Shown here: piece after piece, positions 1-10,995 of the stretch | How the letters are laid out: every line of letters starts with the position of its first letter | How positions within the stretch are numbered: position 1 is the first letter of the stretch | Assembly (NCBI GenBank): GCA_030998225.1 | Contig: JAPYXD010000700.1 | Location: 496,001 to 560,000 of the forward strand | Origin: Diplolepis rosae | Lineage: Eukaryota; Arthropoda; Insecta; Hymenoptera; Diplolepididae | Direction: 5' to 3' | DNA: 64,000 bases | Position numbers and translations under genes: made by a program | Notes under the pieces: generated by a model | The model's input: only the letters and a program-made list of their open reading frames with translations | Told to the model about the DNA's origin: nothing | Database searches by the model: none

Positions 1-361
1 ACACTTTTACTGTAACGGTATTCGAGGTCTACCAGAAAGATGAGCAACATTTGTAGCTCACGATGAACAATACTTTGATTGATTCATTTGTAACTACTTT
101 TTTACAATAAAGTTGCATTTTTATAAAAAAAAACAGCGGGAACTTAGTTGCTCACCTAATACATTCCTTATCTACATCGTCAGTATATTTAGTAAATACT
201 ATGTAATCAGCTTTTCAGCTACAAATAATTGCATTTTCAAAATAATGTACGTTTTTCTTATTGCGATATTCGTTCAAGAGGGTTTATTTCAACTTTTCTA
301 TGGAATAATCGGCATTTCCATTTAAAGTTACTTCAATCTTTGGTCCGATTGTTGTGAGAAT

Positions 362-632
362 AAACTCATACAAATTTAAATTTAAACTTAAGAATTTGAA
401 ATCTTTCTGTGGAAATAAAGACGCTTTCGACTGCGCTGGAATTCGAGCCCAGGTCTTTCGATTGCCGGTCGACTGCTCTAACCACTGAGTTACACAGGCG
501 TCCGACATCTCCTTCTCCACAAGCAGTCGCCCGCAATTGAAAGACTTGGGCTTGAATCCCAGCGCAGTCAAGAGCGTCTTTTTTTCACAGAAAAATTTCA
601 AATTCTTAAATTTAAATTTGAATGTAATTTGC
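362..632. repeat. Palindromic tRNA-like element
   Basis: Two arms (about 370-476 and 523-628) are inverted copies of each other. Each arm contains a B-box-like segment: GGGCTCGAATTCC on the minus strand of the left arm and GGGCTTGAATCCC on the plus strand of the right arm. The spacer holds an A-box-like TAACTCAGTGG on the minus strand, so the left half reads like the D and T arms of a tRNA. This fits a tRNA-derived SINE in head-to-head arrangement, or a fold-back element derived from one. It is not called a functional tRNA gene because the anticodon arm and acceptor stem do not close. Confidence 0.6.
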
Positions 633-726
633 ATTTATTTGCGATATAAGAGTTTGAAATTGTCTACGAGGCACCTGTCGGCAACGTATCCTATCTACTA
701 TGCGACTAGTGATTCTCCGATAATGT

Positions 727-1440
727 CAACACTGAACTAATATGATTGCTAAATGTTTAAATAAAACTTGGAAAAAAACAAACTTCAACACTTAAGTAAG
801 ATGATTGCTCAATGTTTAAATAAAACTTGGAAATAAACTTCAACAATGAACTAAAATGATTGCTCAAGGTTTAAATAAAACTTCAAAATAATTAAATAAA
901 TCTTCAACACTGAACTTAAATGATTGCTCAATGTTGAAATTAAACTTTGAAAAAAACAAAATTCAACACTGAAGTAAAATGATTGCTCAATGTTTAAATA
1001 AATCTTTGAAATAATCAAACAAACTTCAACACTGAACTGAAATGATTGCTCAATGTTGAAATAAAACTTGGAAAAAAACAAACTTCAACACTGAACTAAT
1101 ATGATTGCTCAATGTTTAAATAAAACTTGGAAATAAACTTCAACACTGAAGTAAAATGATTGCTCATTGTTGAAATAAAACTTGGAAATAAACAAACTTC
1201 AACACTGAACTAAAATGATTGCTCAATTTTTCAATTAAACTTCAAAATAATTTAAAAAACTTCAACACTGAACTTAAATGATTGCTCAATGTTAAAATAA
1301 AACTTGGAAAAAAACAATATTCAACACTGAAGTAAAATGATTGCTAAATGCTTAAATAAAACTTGTAAATAAACAAACTTCAACACTGAACTAAAATGAT
1401 TGCTCAATGTTTAAATAAAATAAATAAATTTCAAACTCAA
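727..1440. repeat. 12-copy minisatellite, about 59 bp unit
   Basis: Units begin CAACACTGAACTAAAATGAT or a close variant at about 727, 786, 841, 905, 964, 1027, 1086, 1141, 1200, 1263, 1322 and 1381. The variant bases after CAACACTGA repeat in nearly the same order in units 1-6 and 7-12, giving a roughly 359 bp higher-order period. Open frames across it are by-products of the repeat. Confidence 0.9.
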
Positions 1441-2640
1441 CTAATTAATTTGAAACTCATACAAAGCTTCAAAATTCATTTTGCTGGAAAAAAATTATTA
1501 AGTTTCTTATCCTTTACAAATTATCACATATACAAAACACTTTGGTTTAAAATAGAAATAATGTAATGAAACATGCCCTTACAAGCTATTTCTCTTCAAT
1601 GAATGCCTTCCTCCCGCAATCAAGAAAATACTACAAAAAATGAAATCATTTTTAAAGAAATTGTCCATAGGAAACAATTATGCCATTATTATTTTTTGTT
1701 TAGAATCTCACGAACTACAACATTTACAAAATTCAGTCAATTTGACCGGAGCCGGAATTTAATGTAAAATGTGCGCGGTCCTTTAATTAAAATCCTTCAG
1801 AAATTTCCTATTATCGTACACAATTTACAATTGTATCATAGGACATTTAACCCCTTTACTTTAATGCCACTGAAAACGTGTGGCAATATAGTATTATTGT
1901 AAATCACCTATAAAGTATGGAATTTCTGGAGATAAATTAATAAAGGGCATAGCAGGATAAACTAAGGATCCTCTAGGGCAGGATGGGAAAATTTTCTCCC
2001 ACTGAGCCCTACGAAATGACAATTGGATCGGAAATGACGTCATACGCATTCTTGATCCTTTAAAACAACAACACGTTTTGAGGTTAGTTTTAGGAGCGAA
2101 TACACTTTTCCGTATATAATACACATCACAATGTATCAGTTATGATGCGTATATCATAATTAGATACTTATTAAACGAATATACTTACATTCGTTATAAA
2201 ATACTACACAAAAACATAACCGCTTAACACTCAACCGGAACTCTTCAACAAAACTCTGCTCGACCAATCCGTAGTAGGCACGGAGTTTGTCCTATCTTTT
2301 GTAACGTGGTAGATTACGTTCAACTTTTTTACCTCGACCAGCAACGACAGGATCGAGCCCAAACCACCTTTTTAATTAAAAACTCAACATTGTCAGGGAT
2401 AGTCTGAGAGCTGCTCATAAGATTCTTTTATTTTGATTGTTTTCTGGCCGTTTTTCTTTTTTTATTTGTTTCAGTTAAAAACACCAGCTTGAAAGGCGCC
2501 GCCAAGGAGATCGCTATGTTACCATCGCACGTCAGAGGGGTTCACAGGCAAGCCACAGAGGGCATCACCCAGCAGGCATGGCATCTGAAACGACCACGTG
2601 CTGCAGCCTATGGTTTCCAACACCGTCGCACCATTATTAT
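1441..2640. other. No gene seen
   Basis: AT-rich sequence without a convincing reading frame. A small GC-richer patch at about 2485-2635 is not assignable to any family I recognise. The open frame at 1894-2124 (-) has no family signature. Confidence 0.5.
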
Positions 2641-2699
2641 TATAATTAATATAGAAAGGGCATGACGAGTTGGAACACTTATAAATTACATTATATATT

Positions 2700-3070
2700 G
2701 TATATTAGATTGGTCTATTTGTAACTGCTGTGTTGTGCAGTACAAACTCTACGTAGTTTATACGCACCCCTCTACGTTTTAAGCCAATGGGGCGAGCTGA
2801 CCGATAGACGCTTCAGCTCATTGGTTGCCTGGCGCTGTCGTCCTCACAAGGCGAGTCGCCCGCGCAAACCTGAGCTTCATGCGCGTGCGCTAGCCTTTCC
2901 AGCTGATGTAATAAAACTGCGCGACATCTTTGGCGCGCAGCTTTATTCTGTCGTTGTTACGCGAGAGTCAAACAATCTCGAGAGCGAAATAAATCATGGA
3001 CGCCACAATGGACGTCGATTCGGACTAAGTTAGGCGCGAGATCGCGGCCAGATCCTCGGTAAGTCCTTGA
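2700..3070 (+). promoter_or_regulatory. GC-rich promoter/5' exon-like segment
   Basis: This segment is clearly richer in G+C and CpG than its neighbours. It ends in a strong splice-donor-like sequence (CCTCGGTAAGTCC at about 3054-3066). A very short frame ATGGACGCC..., ten codons long, lies just upstream at about 2997-3030. It could be the promoter and first exon of a gene or the 5' region of a mobile element. No downstream exon was identified, so this is inference. Confidence 0.25.
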
Positions 3071-3683
3071 GACTATTCCGGGCCATTATAAAATTTTTAT
3101 TCTCTTAAACCGCGTGGCTCTCAGGCTCTCTCAGAGCTCTGCCTCCTTTTTTTGGTACCATGTGCCACTGTTGGCCACGATATTTTATTAATTTCTTTTG
3201 TTAGCTCTCTTGAATTTATATCGAGCCAGAGCCTTGCCCAATAATTAAATAAATTGTAGCCTATCTTTTATACCGCTTAATTTATTTTATTAGGTTTTCG
3301 CAAGAGCTCCTATTCTTAGGTTAGGATCCCTTCCTTAACCTCAAAACCTTTACCTGATCCGGACTCCCGAATCCATAATCACCCTAGCCGGAACCCCTGC
3401 TTGGCTTCGCTTTTTTCTTTCTTTCTTTTTGCATGCTAAGTTCTTATTTTCAGGGACTCTACATTTATAAATATGGCGTGGAGAGACGCCAGGCGCTCAG
3501 TTACTCTTCAGTACAGAAGTACTCTTCAGTTTCAAAGTTTTTATTAATTTCTTCTTCATCTGTCGATTCATTAGATGATATGTCATCCATTTTTTTATTT
3601 TTATTTTTGTTACACTTCAATCACTACTATTACTTTCTAAATAATATCCACTAATTGCCATTAATAAACATTAGCAGAGAGCG

Positions 3684-4034
3684 GACAAAAGTAAAAAATT
3701 TCAATTGAATGACATCATAGACTTTAAAAAATACTTTTTACATTATTCATGCAACTTTAATTAATTCTTGCAACTTTTATCACGTAAAGTTTATTATTCA
3801 ATTCATTTATCTTACACATTTGCAATTCTCAATCCAAATGATTTGTTTGATTTGTTACGGCGGTCGCTAAAGTCGCATCATGCACAAAAGTAAAAAATTA
3901 CAATTGAATGACATCAGAGACTTTAAAAAATACTGTTTACATTATTCATGCAACTTTAATTAATTCCCGCAACTTTTATCACATGAAGTTCATTATTAAA
4001 TTCATTTATCTTACACATTTGCATTTCTCAATCT
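3684..4034. repeat. Direct duplication of a 150 bp segment
   Basis: 3684-3834 and 3882-4034 are about 90 percent alike, for example both contain ACATTATTCATGCAACTTTA. They are separated by about 48 bp. No coding content. Confidence 0.8.
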
Positions 4035-4212
4035 TTAATTCCGTTTTCAAATTTAGCGCGCAAAATGCTAGTGAGAGCAGTTGAAGCCGCCTTTAATGAC
4101 AGGTATTAGGTTTTTTCAGATTTTATCGCTGAAAAATAAAATAATTGTATTTATTGCTACACCTTCTGATTCAAATTTCGCCACGGAATTGTAATTGAAA
4201 TGCTTATATTGT

Positions 4213-4297
4213 TTTTTTTACCGTTCTTAGCCGTAATAATGCGATGTCAGAGAACGGTCAGAGTATTCTATGACCGTTCTCTCACCTGGGTCCGCTA
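4213..4297 (+). repeat. Dispersed repeat, copy 1
   Basis: It reads ACCGTTCTTAGCCGTAATAA onward to GGGTCCGCTAGGG. An inverted copy lies at 27852-27963, with about 22 extra bases of the internal GAACGGTCATA-type repeat. Similarity stops at both ends, as expected for a small mobile element or LTR fragment. No terminal inverted repeat was recognised. Confidence 0.65.
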
Positions 4298-5005
4298 GGG
4301 CATGTGTTAGGAAGAAAATCGAAAAAGTTGTTTTTCTTGAGAGCGGCTTGACCGATTTTGATGAGCAAATAATATGTTATGAGACTCAACAGTGGGATGC
4401 TAGGAATAATTTATGAACATTTGTCCACAAAAACAACGTGAAAAACAAAACTTTTGAATTTTTTAATGAGTTTTGTTCCAAGTACTACTTTCACCTTCCA
4501 CCAAAAAAATCTTTAATTCATGTCCTAAAACATATATAATCCCTAGAAGGATCGAAGAGGTAGTGCATGCTTAGAAAAAATTTAAACCGTGAGCGCACCA
4601 CATACTGGGTGCTGTACATCGTGAAGCGGGTATGTTCTGCAATGGCTATCACCAAAAAATAGCATTGGGTGCTTCTGAATTTAGCTGACACCCATTTAAG
4701 AGTTCAAAATTCGACAATCTGGATGATAAATGTAGTAAAATAGTTTCCTTGTCTATCTGAACGCATGTAGTGAGCCTACAATAATTGTAGGTGCCAGGGC
4801 CCACCACGTGGAGGTTACAGTACAATATTTTAATGTTTATTTATAATGGAAAATTTTCAACGAAGTATTTTAAATGAAAGAACTACAAATGGAACTGAAT
4901 GACGGTAGACTTTAAATTGTTTTTTGCTTGAAATTTGTCATTTGTATGATTTTCAAGTGTAAAATCTCGGACTCTTTATCTTTTACAATGAAAATAGTAT
5001 GCCTA
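4298..5005. other. No gene seen
   Basis: Anonymous AT-rich sequence. No frame or repeat in it could be assigned. Confidence 0.4.
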
Positions 5006-5168
5006 CCCTATTGAACAACTTGACGTAAGAAACGACGTAAAAAACGACGTAAAAAATTACATGAAAAACGACGTAAAAAACGACATGAAAAACGCCATGA
5101 AAAACGACGTAAAATCATTGTTTACGTCATTTTTTACGTCGTTTCTTACGTCAAGTTTTTCAATAGGG
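5006..5168. mobile_element. 163 bp palindromic MITE with 12-bp interior repeats
   Basis: The left end CCCTATTGAACAACTTGACG matches the reverse complement of the right end (CCCTATTGAAAAACTTGACG). Arms continue for about 46 bp with only two mismatches. The interior is a 12-bp-type repeat (AACGACGTAAAA and variants). Target duplication is not clear. The same terminus occurs at 57108. Confidence 0.75.
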
Positions 5169-5185
5169 ATACAGGAACCTATATA

Positions 5186-5315
5186 GGTATTTTTAGTAGG
5201 GCCGCCTCTTGTGAACCAGGGTGCTTGATTAAACGTGAGTCTCCTTGCCTCTCACGAACCAGGATTCTTGATCATCGTGAGTCCTCTTGCCTTTCACGAA
5301 TAAAGTTCTTTGTAA
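5186..5315. repeat. Three short tandem units, about 45 bp
   Basis: Successive units contain CTTGTGAACCAGG, CTCTCACGAACCAGG and CTTTCACGAATAAAG with intervening CGTGAGTCYYCTTGCC. The array ends just past the stop end of the minus-strand transposase remnant. Confidence 0.6.
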
Positions 5316-5321
5316 ACCTAT

Positions 5322-6390
5322 TCAATTTTCATCACTGTCGTCCTCAATTACAGACATGATACTATCCAGCTGAAACATTTTTCTGAGAATTTCAGCTGGC
5401 TTCAAAATCTTTGACAAGTACCTTGCATGGGCCAAGTAGTATACTATTGCTGCGATATGTGAGCAGCAGCAAACAGTCCTACTTTTATTGGCACAATCAC
5501 ATGTATACTCTAGCAATCCAGAAATAACGATAGTATTCGGCTTATATTTCACAAAATACCTGTACACTTCTTTTGAAATGTGACGAGATTGAACTTGCAA
5601 TTTAAATACGTTAGATTGTTCTTTAACATATTGCAATCTGATCTGACCATGTTCATCAATCATTCCAACCAAATATGATACTGCATGTGATAATTGAAGT
5701 GTTCCAATGAACACAATCTTTAAGTCTCTTTCTGTCATTTCTGGAAAATCTAAAACGTCTTCAGATGTGATACTTTGGAAGACAAGTATCTTCCGTAACC
5801 AACCTTTTTCTTCCGCTGCAACAGTCAAAGTGTTCTCAACATCTTTTCTAGCTTTCATCCTTTCTATGATCTCACTTGAAAGTTCTGTAACAGACTTTTT
5901 TGAGATTTTTTTGAGCTCTAACTCATCTTTAATTTCGCGGAATCCACAATCGAGAACCACAAAATCGTTTTCTGCCAATATCTTGCATAAACCATTTCGA
6001 TCCTGTGAAAGAATTCTCAATATTTATGTATCATTTAGATTTGCGGAAAATAGTCCCAACATATCAAGTATGTGCCCGTAAGTTGTGCAAATTGTGAAAG
6101 GCGCACAAAGTGGGACGTTTTTCTGACCAGAATATGTCTTTTTTAAAACCCGTTGTTTGAACTCTTTTGATGACATGCATACGTACCATCACAGATAAGA
6201 AATAAATGTTCATGAGCCTCAAACGAAGTCTTAGCGATTTAAGATATGCGGTTCCTGATAAAGTCATTTCTGGTGGAAGCAGCTATTTCAAAGCGATGAG
6301 GTAACACTTCTTCGAATGATTTCATTACTGCTGTACCAAAATGTGATTTTAGTATTGGATTAAGAATGCAATATCCTACTATCCGATGCC
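5322..6390 (-). pseudogene. DDE transposase with SWIM zinc finger, broken
   Basis: The 232-codon frame at 5322-6020 has a cysteine/histidine motif near its C-terminus (CDC...CCCSH), which is the SWIM pattern. It begins with a segment resembling the second-Asp region of a DDE endonuclease (VLDCGFREIK). Upstream, in other frames at about 6064-6360, sits LICDGTYACHQKS, resembling the first-Asp strand, plus FGTAVMKSFEEVLPHRF. A stop after NRIS and a frame change near 6040-6064 break it. From family knowledge, the stretch between GFREIKDELE and SSEIIERM should be much longer and carry the catalytic Glu; here it is missing in frame. I place it with insect DDE/SWIM transposon proteins. The superfamily assignment is inference. 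Confidence 0.7.
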
Positions 6391-7060
6391 GAAAATAGGA
6401 CACATACGGAAAAACAAATGAATATCGCTGAAATAGTTAAAGGATCGGAACAAATGCTGCGACGCCAGGAGTTCTCAGAAAGTAACGCTCAGCGAATGGA
6501 GACTATGCAAGGTACTTGTTTAACAAAAACACTGTCGATCTTTTCTAGTAAATTTCTAGATTTTGATGCATTCAACGTCATTTTTGCTGATAGTCGTTGC
6601 TGTACATATTTTTTCGATTTTATTTCTGGTCCCATAACTCCCATAAAAATCATTCCTGAGAGATGATACTCCAGGGTATTTCTCTACCGATCGATGCCAT
6701 CTTGTGATGAAAATATGGACCCAATCGGGCTGGGGGCAGCACACACATGTTTATCCTGCTATGCCGTTTGTTTAATTTTTTTTCAAATGTTTTTTGAGTT
6801 TTTATACTTACTTATTATTACTACTTATTACTTTTCCAACAATCCTTTTAATAATATTGTAGGATTAGTAATACACAGAGATGACAAGATTGATCTTTTA
6901 TCAAATGATTTTATTAAATTAAGATTAAAACAGAATATAAAAAGAATGTAATGCCCATGGAAGGAAGAGTGAAATTAAACTAGCGAAGCTCTCACACTTA
7001 TTATTTTTTAAGAATCGCCTAACTGCGGCGTTACTAGCTTGCAGCAATATTTAAATTGAA
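6391..7060. other. No gene seen
   Basis: Short frames on both strands (6418-6666, 6556-6744, 6694-6951) show no family motif. The N-terminal part of the transposase at 5322-6390 may once have lain here but is not recognisable. Confidence 0.35.
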
Positions 7061-7061
7061 G

Positions 7062-7498
7062 CAATCTTGCATATTTATTGAAATCCTACAATTCGGCTAA
7101 CCTGAAACGTCATTTGCCTCGAATGACTATTTAAACGAAGCCCACGGCTTAATATATTCTGCGCAGGTACTTGTCATCATAGGACCTTCGCCATTGCCTA
7201 CTCGCTCAACATTGTATGTATCGTTAGACTAAGTTTTAACAATTTCGTAAGAACCTAAGTACTTAATTCGAAGCTTTCGGCCGGGTATCATCTGGGTGCG
7301 CTTGATGGCGATAAAATCTCCCTCAGCATATTTGTGAGGTGCTCGACGTTGTCGATTGTAGGTTTTCCTGTTCTCTTTTTGAATTTTTGATATCTCCAGC
7401 TTTGCTTGGTGACGCAAATCGTTTCTGGAATCTTCAAACTGACGTTGCCACTCGGTTTCAAGAATTTCTACCAACTTAAAATTTTCATGATTACGCAT
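7062..7498 (-). pseudogene. Ty3/gypsy pol C-terminal remnant
   Basis: The 89-codon frame at 7229-7498 reads as the end of a gypsy integrase: a basic helix (AKLEISKIQKENRKTYNRQR), then a GPY/F-type segment (GDFIAIKRTQ, KYLGSYEIVK). Past the stop at 7229, the same frame continues with YNVERVGNGEGP and CAEYIKPW, which are typical of the C-terminal tail of this family. The sequence is cut abruptly at 7498, next to the repeat cluster, so only the last 130 or so codons remain. Non-functional. Confidence 0.8.
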
Positions 7499-7524
7499 TT
7501 AAACTCCAGCGAGTAACCGGAAAG

Positions 7525-8480
7525 CACTCGAGTGTATAAGTCCTTCTTAGATTCGTTTAACGGTCACCATTGATCACGATCATTTGGGCAAAGCAAAGTT
7601 CGCAGTGTGTATAGAGTATTGTTTATAACTTTCACTTCAACTTTAACAATTGGTAGAATATTTATGATTGCATAAGATTGTCCAAAGTTTTGTGCTTGAT
7701 TCTGGTTTGTCCAATCTTGCTTAACTTAAATTCTCAATTGTATCTTAATTAAATTATAGACATATTGTAGTTTTTGTAAATGAAAACCAAATTATTCAGG
7801 AATTTGTGCTTGAGTCATGCTTGTCTAATTTAGCATCACTCAAACTAATAATTGTCAATATTTTATACTCGAGTAAATAATTTCTGTATTTACTACGATT
7901 ATTCCAGATTTTGTGCTTGAGTCATGTTTGTCTAATCTTGCATAACTGAAATTATTGATATTGAATAAAATAAATAAATCTAAAAACGGATTAAATTAAT
8001 TTAATTCATCTTCAGATTGACATCCTATTGATAAAAATTTGTAAAATTGAATAGGATCAAATCAAAAATGAATCAAACAGTAAACATTTTCAGGTTAAAA
8101 TTTTTTAAGGAAATTCAAGTTTGATTTAATTAGAACACATCAAAGTTTTTTTTTACATTCACAAATTGTTAACTTAGTTTTAAATTTATTTGGAGAAAAA
8201 AAAGCAGCCCACAAGAGTATAAGTCTTTATCAGATTCGTTGAAGGGCCACTATTGATTGCGATCAATTGAGAAAGGCCACATTTGAAGTGCTTGTATTGT
8301 ATTGTTTATAAACTCCATTTTTCAACTCAATTAACTACCAGAATATTTTTGGTTACAAAGATTGTCCAAAAAATTGTGCTTGAGTCTAGCTTGTCCAAAA
8401 CATTCCTGTAATTACAAGGATTGTCCAAGAATCCGTGCTTGAGTCTAGCTTGTCCAATATGGTATCACTAAAATCGAAAT
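7525..8480 (+). repeat. Cluster of a dispersed repeat (copies A and B)
   Basis: Two diverged copies (about 7527-7720 and 8195-8465) begin with GTATAAGTC, followed by a segment like CGTTGAACGGTCACCATTGA. They end in motifs of the type TTGTGCTTGAGTC..GCTTGTCCAAT. The latter motif occurs at least five times here (about 7690, 7805, 7915, 8372, 8433). Further copies lie at 24255-24470 (-) and 28840-29045 (+). The family may be LTR-derived; no terminal signature was found. Confidence 0.7.
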
Positions 8481-8716
8481 TCCTAATGAATCTGAATAAC
8501 TTCTAATTTCAGCAATTATAAAAGACCACCCAGGAAAGTTGTATTTACGTCTGACCTGACCTGTCTTGAATCACTGGAATGATATCATTCAAGCTTAATA
8601 ACATAGAGTAGCTGCATGCATCGCGACTAAAATCGACTTTACGCTAATTTAAAGACAAATTAAAACTCGAAGTCTATTATTATACTAAATAAATAAATGA
8701 ATGAATAAAAGATTTA

Positions 8717-8863
8717 CCTCTGGAGGTTGTCTTTTCGTCGGTAGTCGTTCAGTCTACAAATATTCGAGGTTTTATCGGTATCTTACACAAGGATTACCTC
8801 GTTACTTGGTAAATATAACTCCTGGTCCCTAAGTGGTGCATGTCCGGTAGCTGTGAATCATTG
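8717..8863 (+). repeat. Old E-type LTR (LTR3), left part
   Basis: This segment is homologous to the middle of LTR1/LTR2. It shares TTCACCTCTGGAGG-type sequence, TACTTGGTAAATA and AAGTGGTGCA.GTCCGG. Homology breaks at 8863 and resumes at 17178, so an 8.3 kb transposon split this LTR. The LTR start upstream of 8717 is too diverged to place. Confidence 0.8.
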
Positions 8864-9339
8864 CCCAGATAGCAAAATGTCCACATGGAGCCCGCATGGT
8901 GCGGGCGCAACGTGCGTATTAATCCGCACGTCGTAAGGGCAAGGTTTGAGACACTTGTGTCAACAATTGCGTCGCATATGCGCCGCACGATGTGCGGGCA
9001 CGCGTGTGTCGGTTTATTGCTCTCATACAGTTACGCAATGATTAGTTTCAATAAATATTACATGTTTATAAAAGTGACAAAAACAATGTGTTACGACAGT
9101 TTTAGAAAAAGGTTCCTGATTCAAAAATAATTTTTTTACATTGTTAAAAAAGACAGGAGTTATTTAAGCTAAATGCGATACTCTACATTTAATTATTGTT
9201 TCTGTCATTATTTGAAATGCTGAAAATTAGTATAATATCAATAAGAATAAGACGGTGAAGAGGCAGTTGTTTTTAACAAATAATATTTTTATTGTATTAA
9301 AAGTATGAAAATACGAGTAATTCGGTTTTCTTCTTTAAA

Positions 9340-10995
9340 CATATATAAACCTTCCGTATATAAGATATATTTAAAGTATAATCGTAAAAGAAACATAATT
9401 TGAACGCATTTTTCTATTAAATAGACAACGCTAAGATATACTTTTTTGTTTTATCAAGCCCTTTATCGCGCTTTTTTGACTAAAAAACTATAATCTTAAG
9501 GGAAAATTTGTTATAATCCAGGGTGTACAAAGACCCCCGAAGCATAAAATAAAATACGATTTTAAAAAGTTTATAAATGTTAGAACTTTTCAATTTCAAT
9601 TTAAAAAATATTATATCACTTTAAGAAACTCGATCGAGTCTAGTCGGGAGGTTTTTGTACTCCGAATAGGAAAACTATTAAAGCATAAGAACTTTGGTTA
9701 TTTTTAAACACTTGTCATAACCATTCATGATACAAATGAAATTATGATATTATAAAACGAATTTAACTTTGAGTAATTATTGATTGAATAGACAACGCTA
9801 AGATTCACATTTCAGTCTTATCACACACGTTTTAGTGCCTTTTAATTAGAAAACAATAACCCTAAGACAGCATTTATAACCATTGAGAGGGTCCAAAGAA
9901 CTCGACATTGAACAGACTCCTTTTTTAATAAAAATATTTAATATTGAGGACCCAATCCATTTCAAATCAGACAAGCAGTACAATTTCAAATCAGAAAATC
10001 GGTCGCCCATGAAATATGTTGTTTCTCAAGGGAAATAAAAAATTTATTTTTTAAACCTTTATCATTCTCGACCTGATTGAGATATTTAATCTTTCTTTCC
10101 TGCTGCCTCTGATAAGAATTATTGCTCATTTTCAGTACGCGATTGAAAATGTTTAAAATATTGAAAATTAGCAAAATGGGGTCGGGTTTTTTAAAAATAT
10201 ACAAAGATTACTTTCTCAAAAATCGCAACTTTCTTCTTGCTAAATTGTTACTGTGTAAAAAATTCTTTTAACCATAAAAGTGCTTTGGCACGCTTGAAGC
10301 TTACCTGATTTTCAGTTTTACGACTAAGAATTTAGCGCAAAAATTTAAGTAAAAAGAAAGGTTGGGTTTTTGAGAAGATCGTCTTTGAATATTTTCAGGA
10401 AACCCGCCACCATTTTTCTAATTTTCAATATTTTTTAATTTTGCAACCACGTGTTGAAAAAGGGCAATAAACCTCACTAGGTACAGAAAAAAACTTCAAT
10501 ATCTTAATTAGTTCAAAAGTGATAAAAGTTTTAGAAAAACTGTATTTTTTTAACACCTTTAAAAAATTAATTACTCATAACTTCGCGAAATTTTGTCCCT
10601 CAAAACATTATTAAATATGTGTCGTTTTATTTTCCTTAAAAAAAAAAACATTTCCTCGGCGACCGATTCTGTGACTTGCAATTGTACTGCATATCTTATT
10701 TGAAATGGATTCGGTCTGGGTATTTTTAAGTTACACTTTAAGGACTTTTTATTGGCCGGAGAAACTGAATTCAATTTTTAGGTTCGAGTTTGTGCACACT
10801 CTGGAACGTATTAAGATACAAGAACTTTGGCCCTTCTTGGGCCTTTATCAGAATAATTTGTTAACGACATAAACTTATAATCATGAAATGAACAATGAAA
10901 GAAACGTACAACGAAATTTAAAATAATTTATCACGCCCTTTTTCGATCTTTTTGATTAAACCTCTATAATTGTAAGAAACAAACTTTGGTCTCAA
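9340..10995. repeat. Degenerate direct repeats in CACTA element
   Basis: Blocks at about 9340-9545, 9660-9905 and 10800-10995 share the order ATAAGAACTTTGG, AATAGACAACGCTAAG and TTATCAC.CCCTTTT..TTTTGA (not every part in every block). The third block runs into the stop-codon end of the DUF4806 gene. The large palindrome at 9951-10722 lies between the second and third blocks. Confidence 0.5.
9951..10722. repeat. Large imperfect palindrome, about 300 bp arms
   Basis: The left arm (9951 to about 10260) and the right arm (about 10340-10722) are inverted copies. Shared landmarks include CCCA.TCCATTTCAAAT, AGCAGTACAATT, ATCGGTCGCC, ATATTGAAAATTAG.AAAATG and TTCTCAAAAA. The loop is about 80 bp. An RNA from this region would fold into one long hairpin. 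Confidence 0.75.

Noticed and set aside
405..505. Possible true tRNA gene on the minus strand
   Set aside because: D and T arms are recognisable but anticodon arm and acceptor stem do not form, and the sequence is part of a palindrome.
851..1081. 76-codon minus-strand open frame
   Set aside because: It lies wholly in the 59-bp minisatellite and its peptide repeats with the same period.
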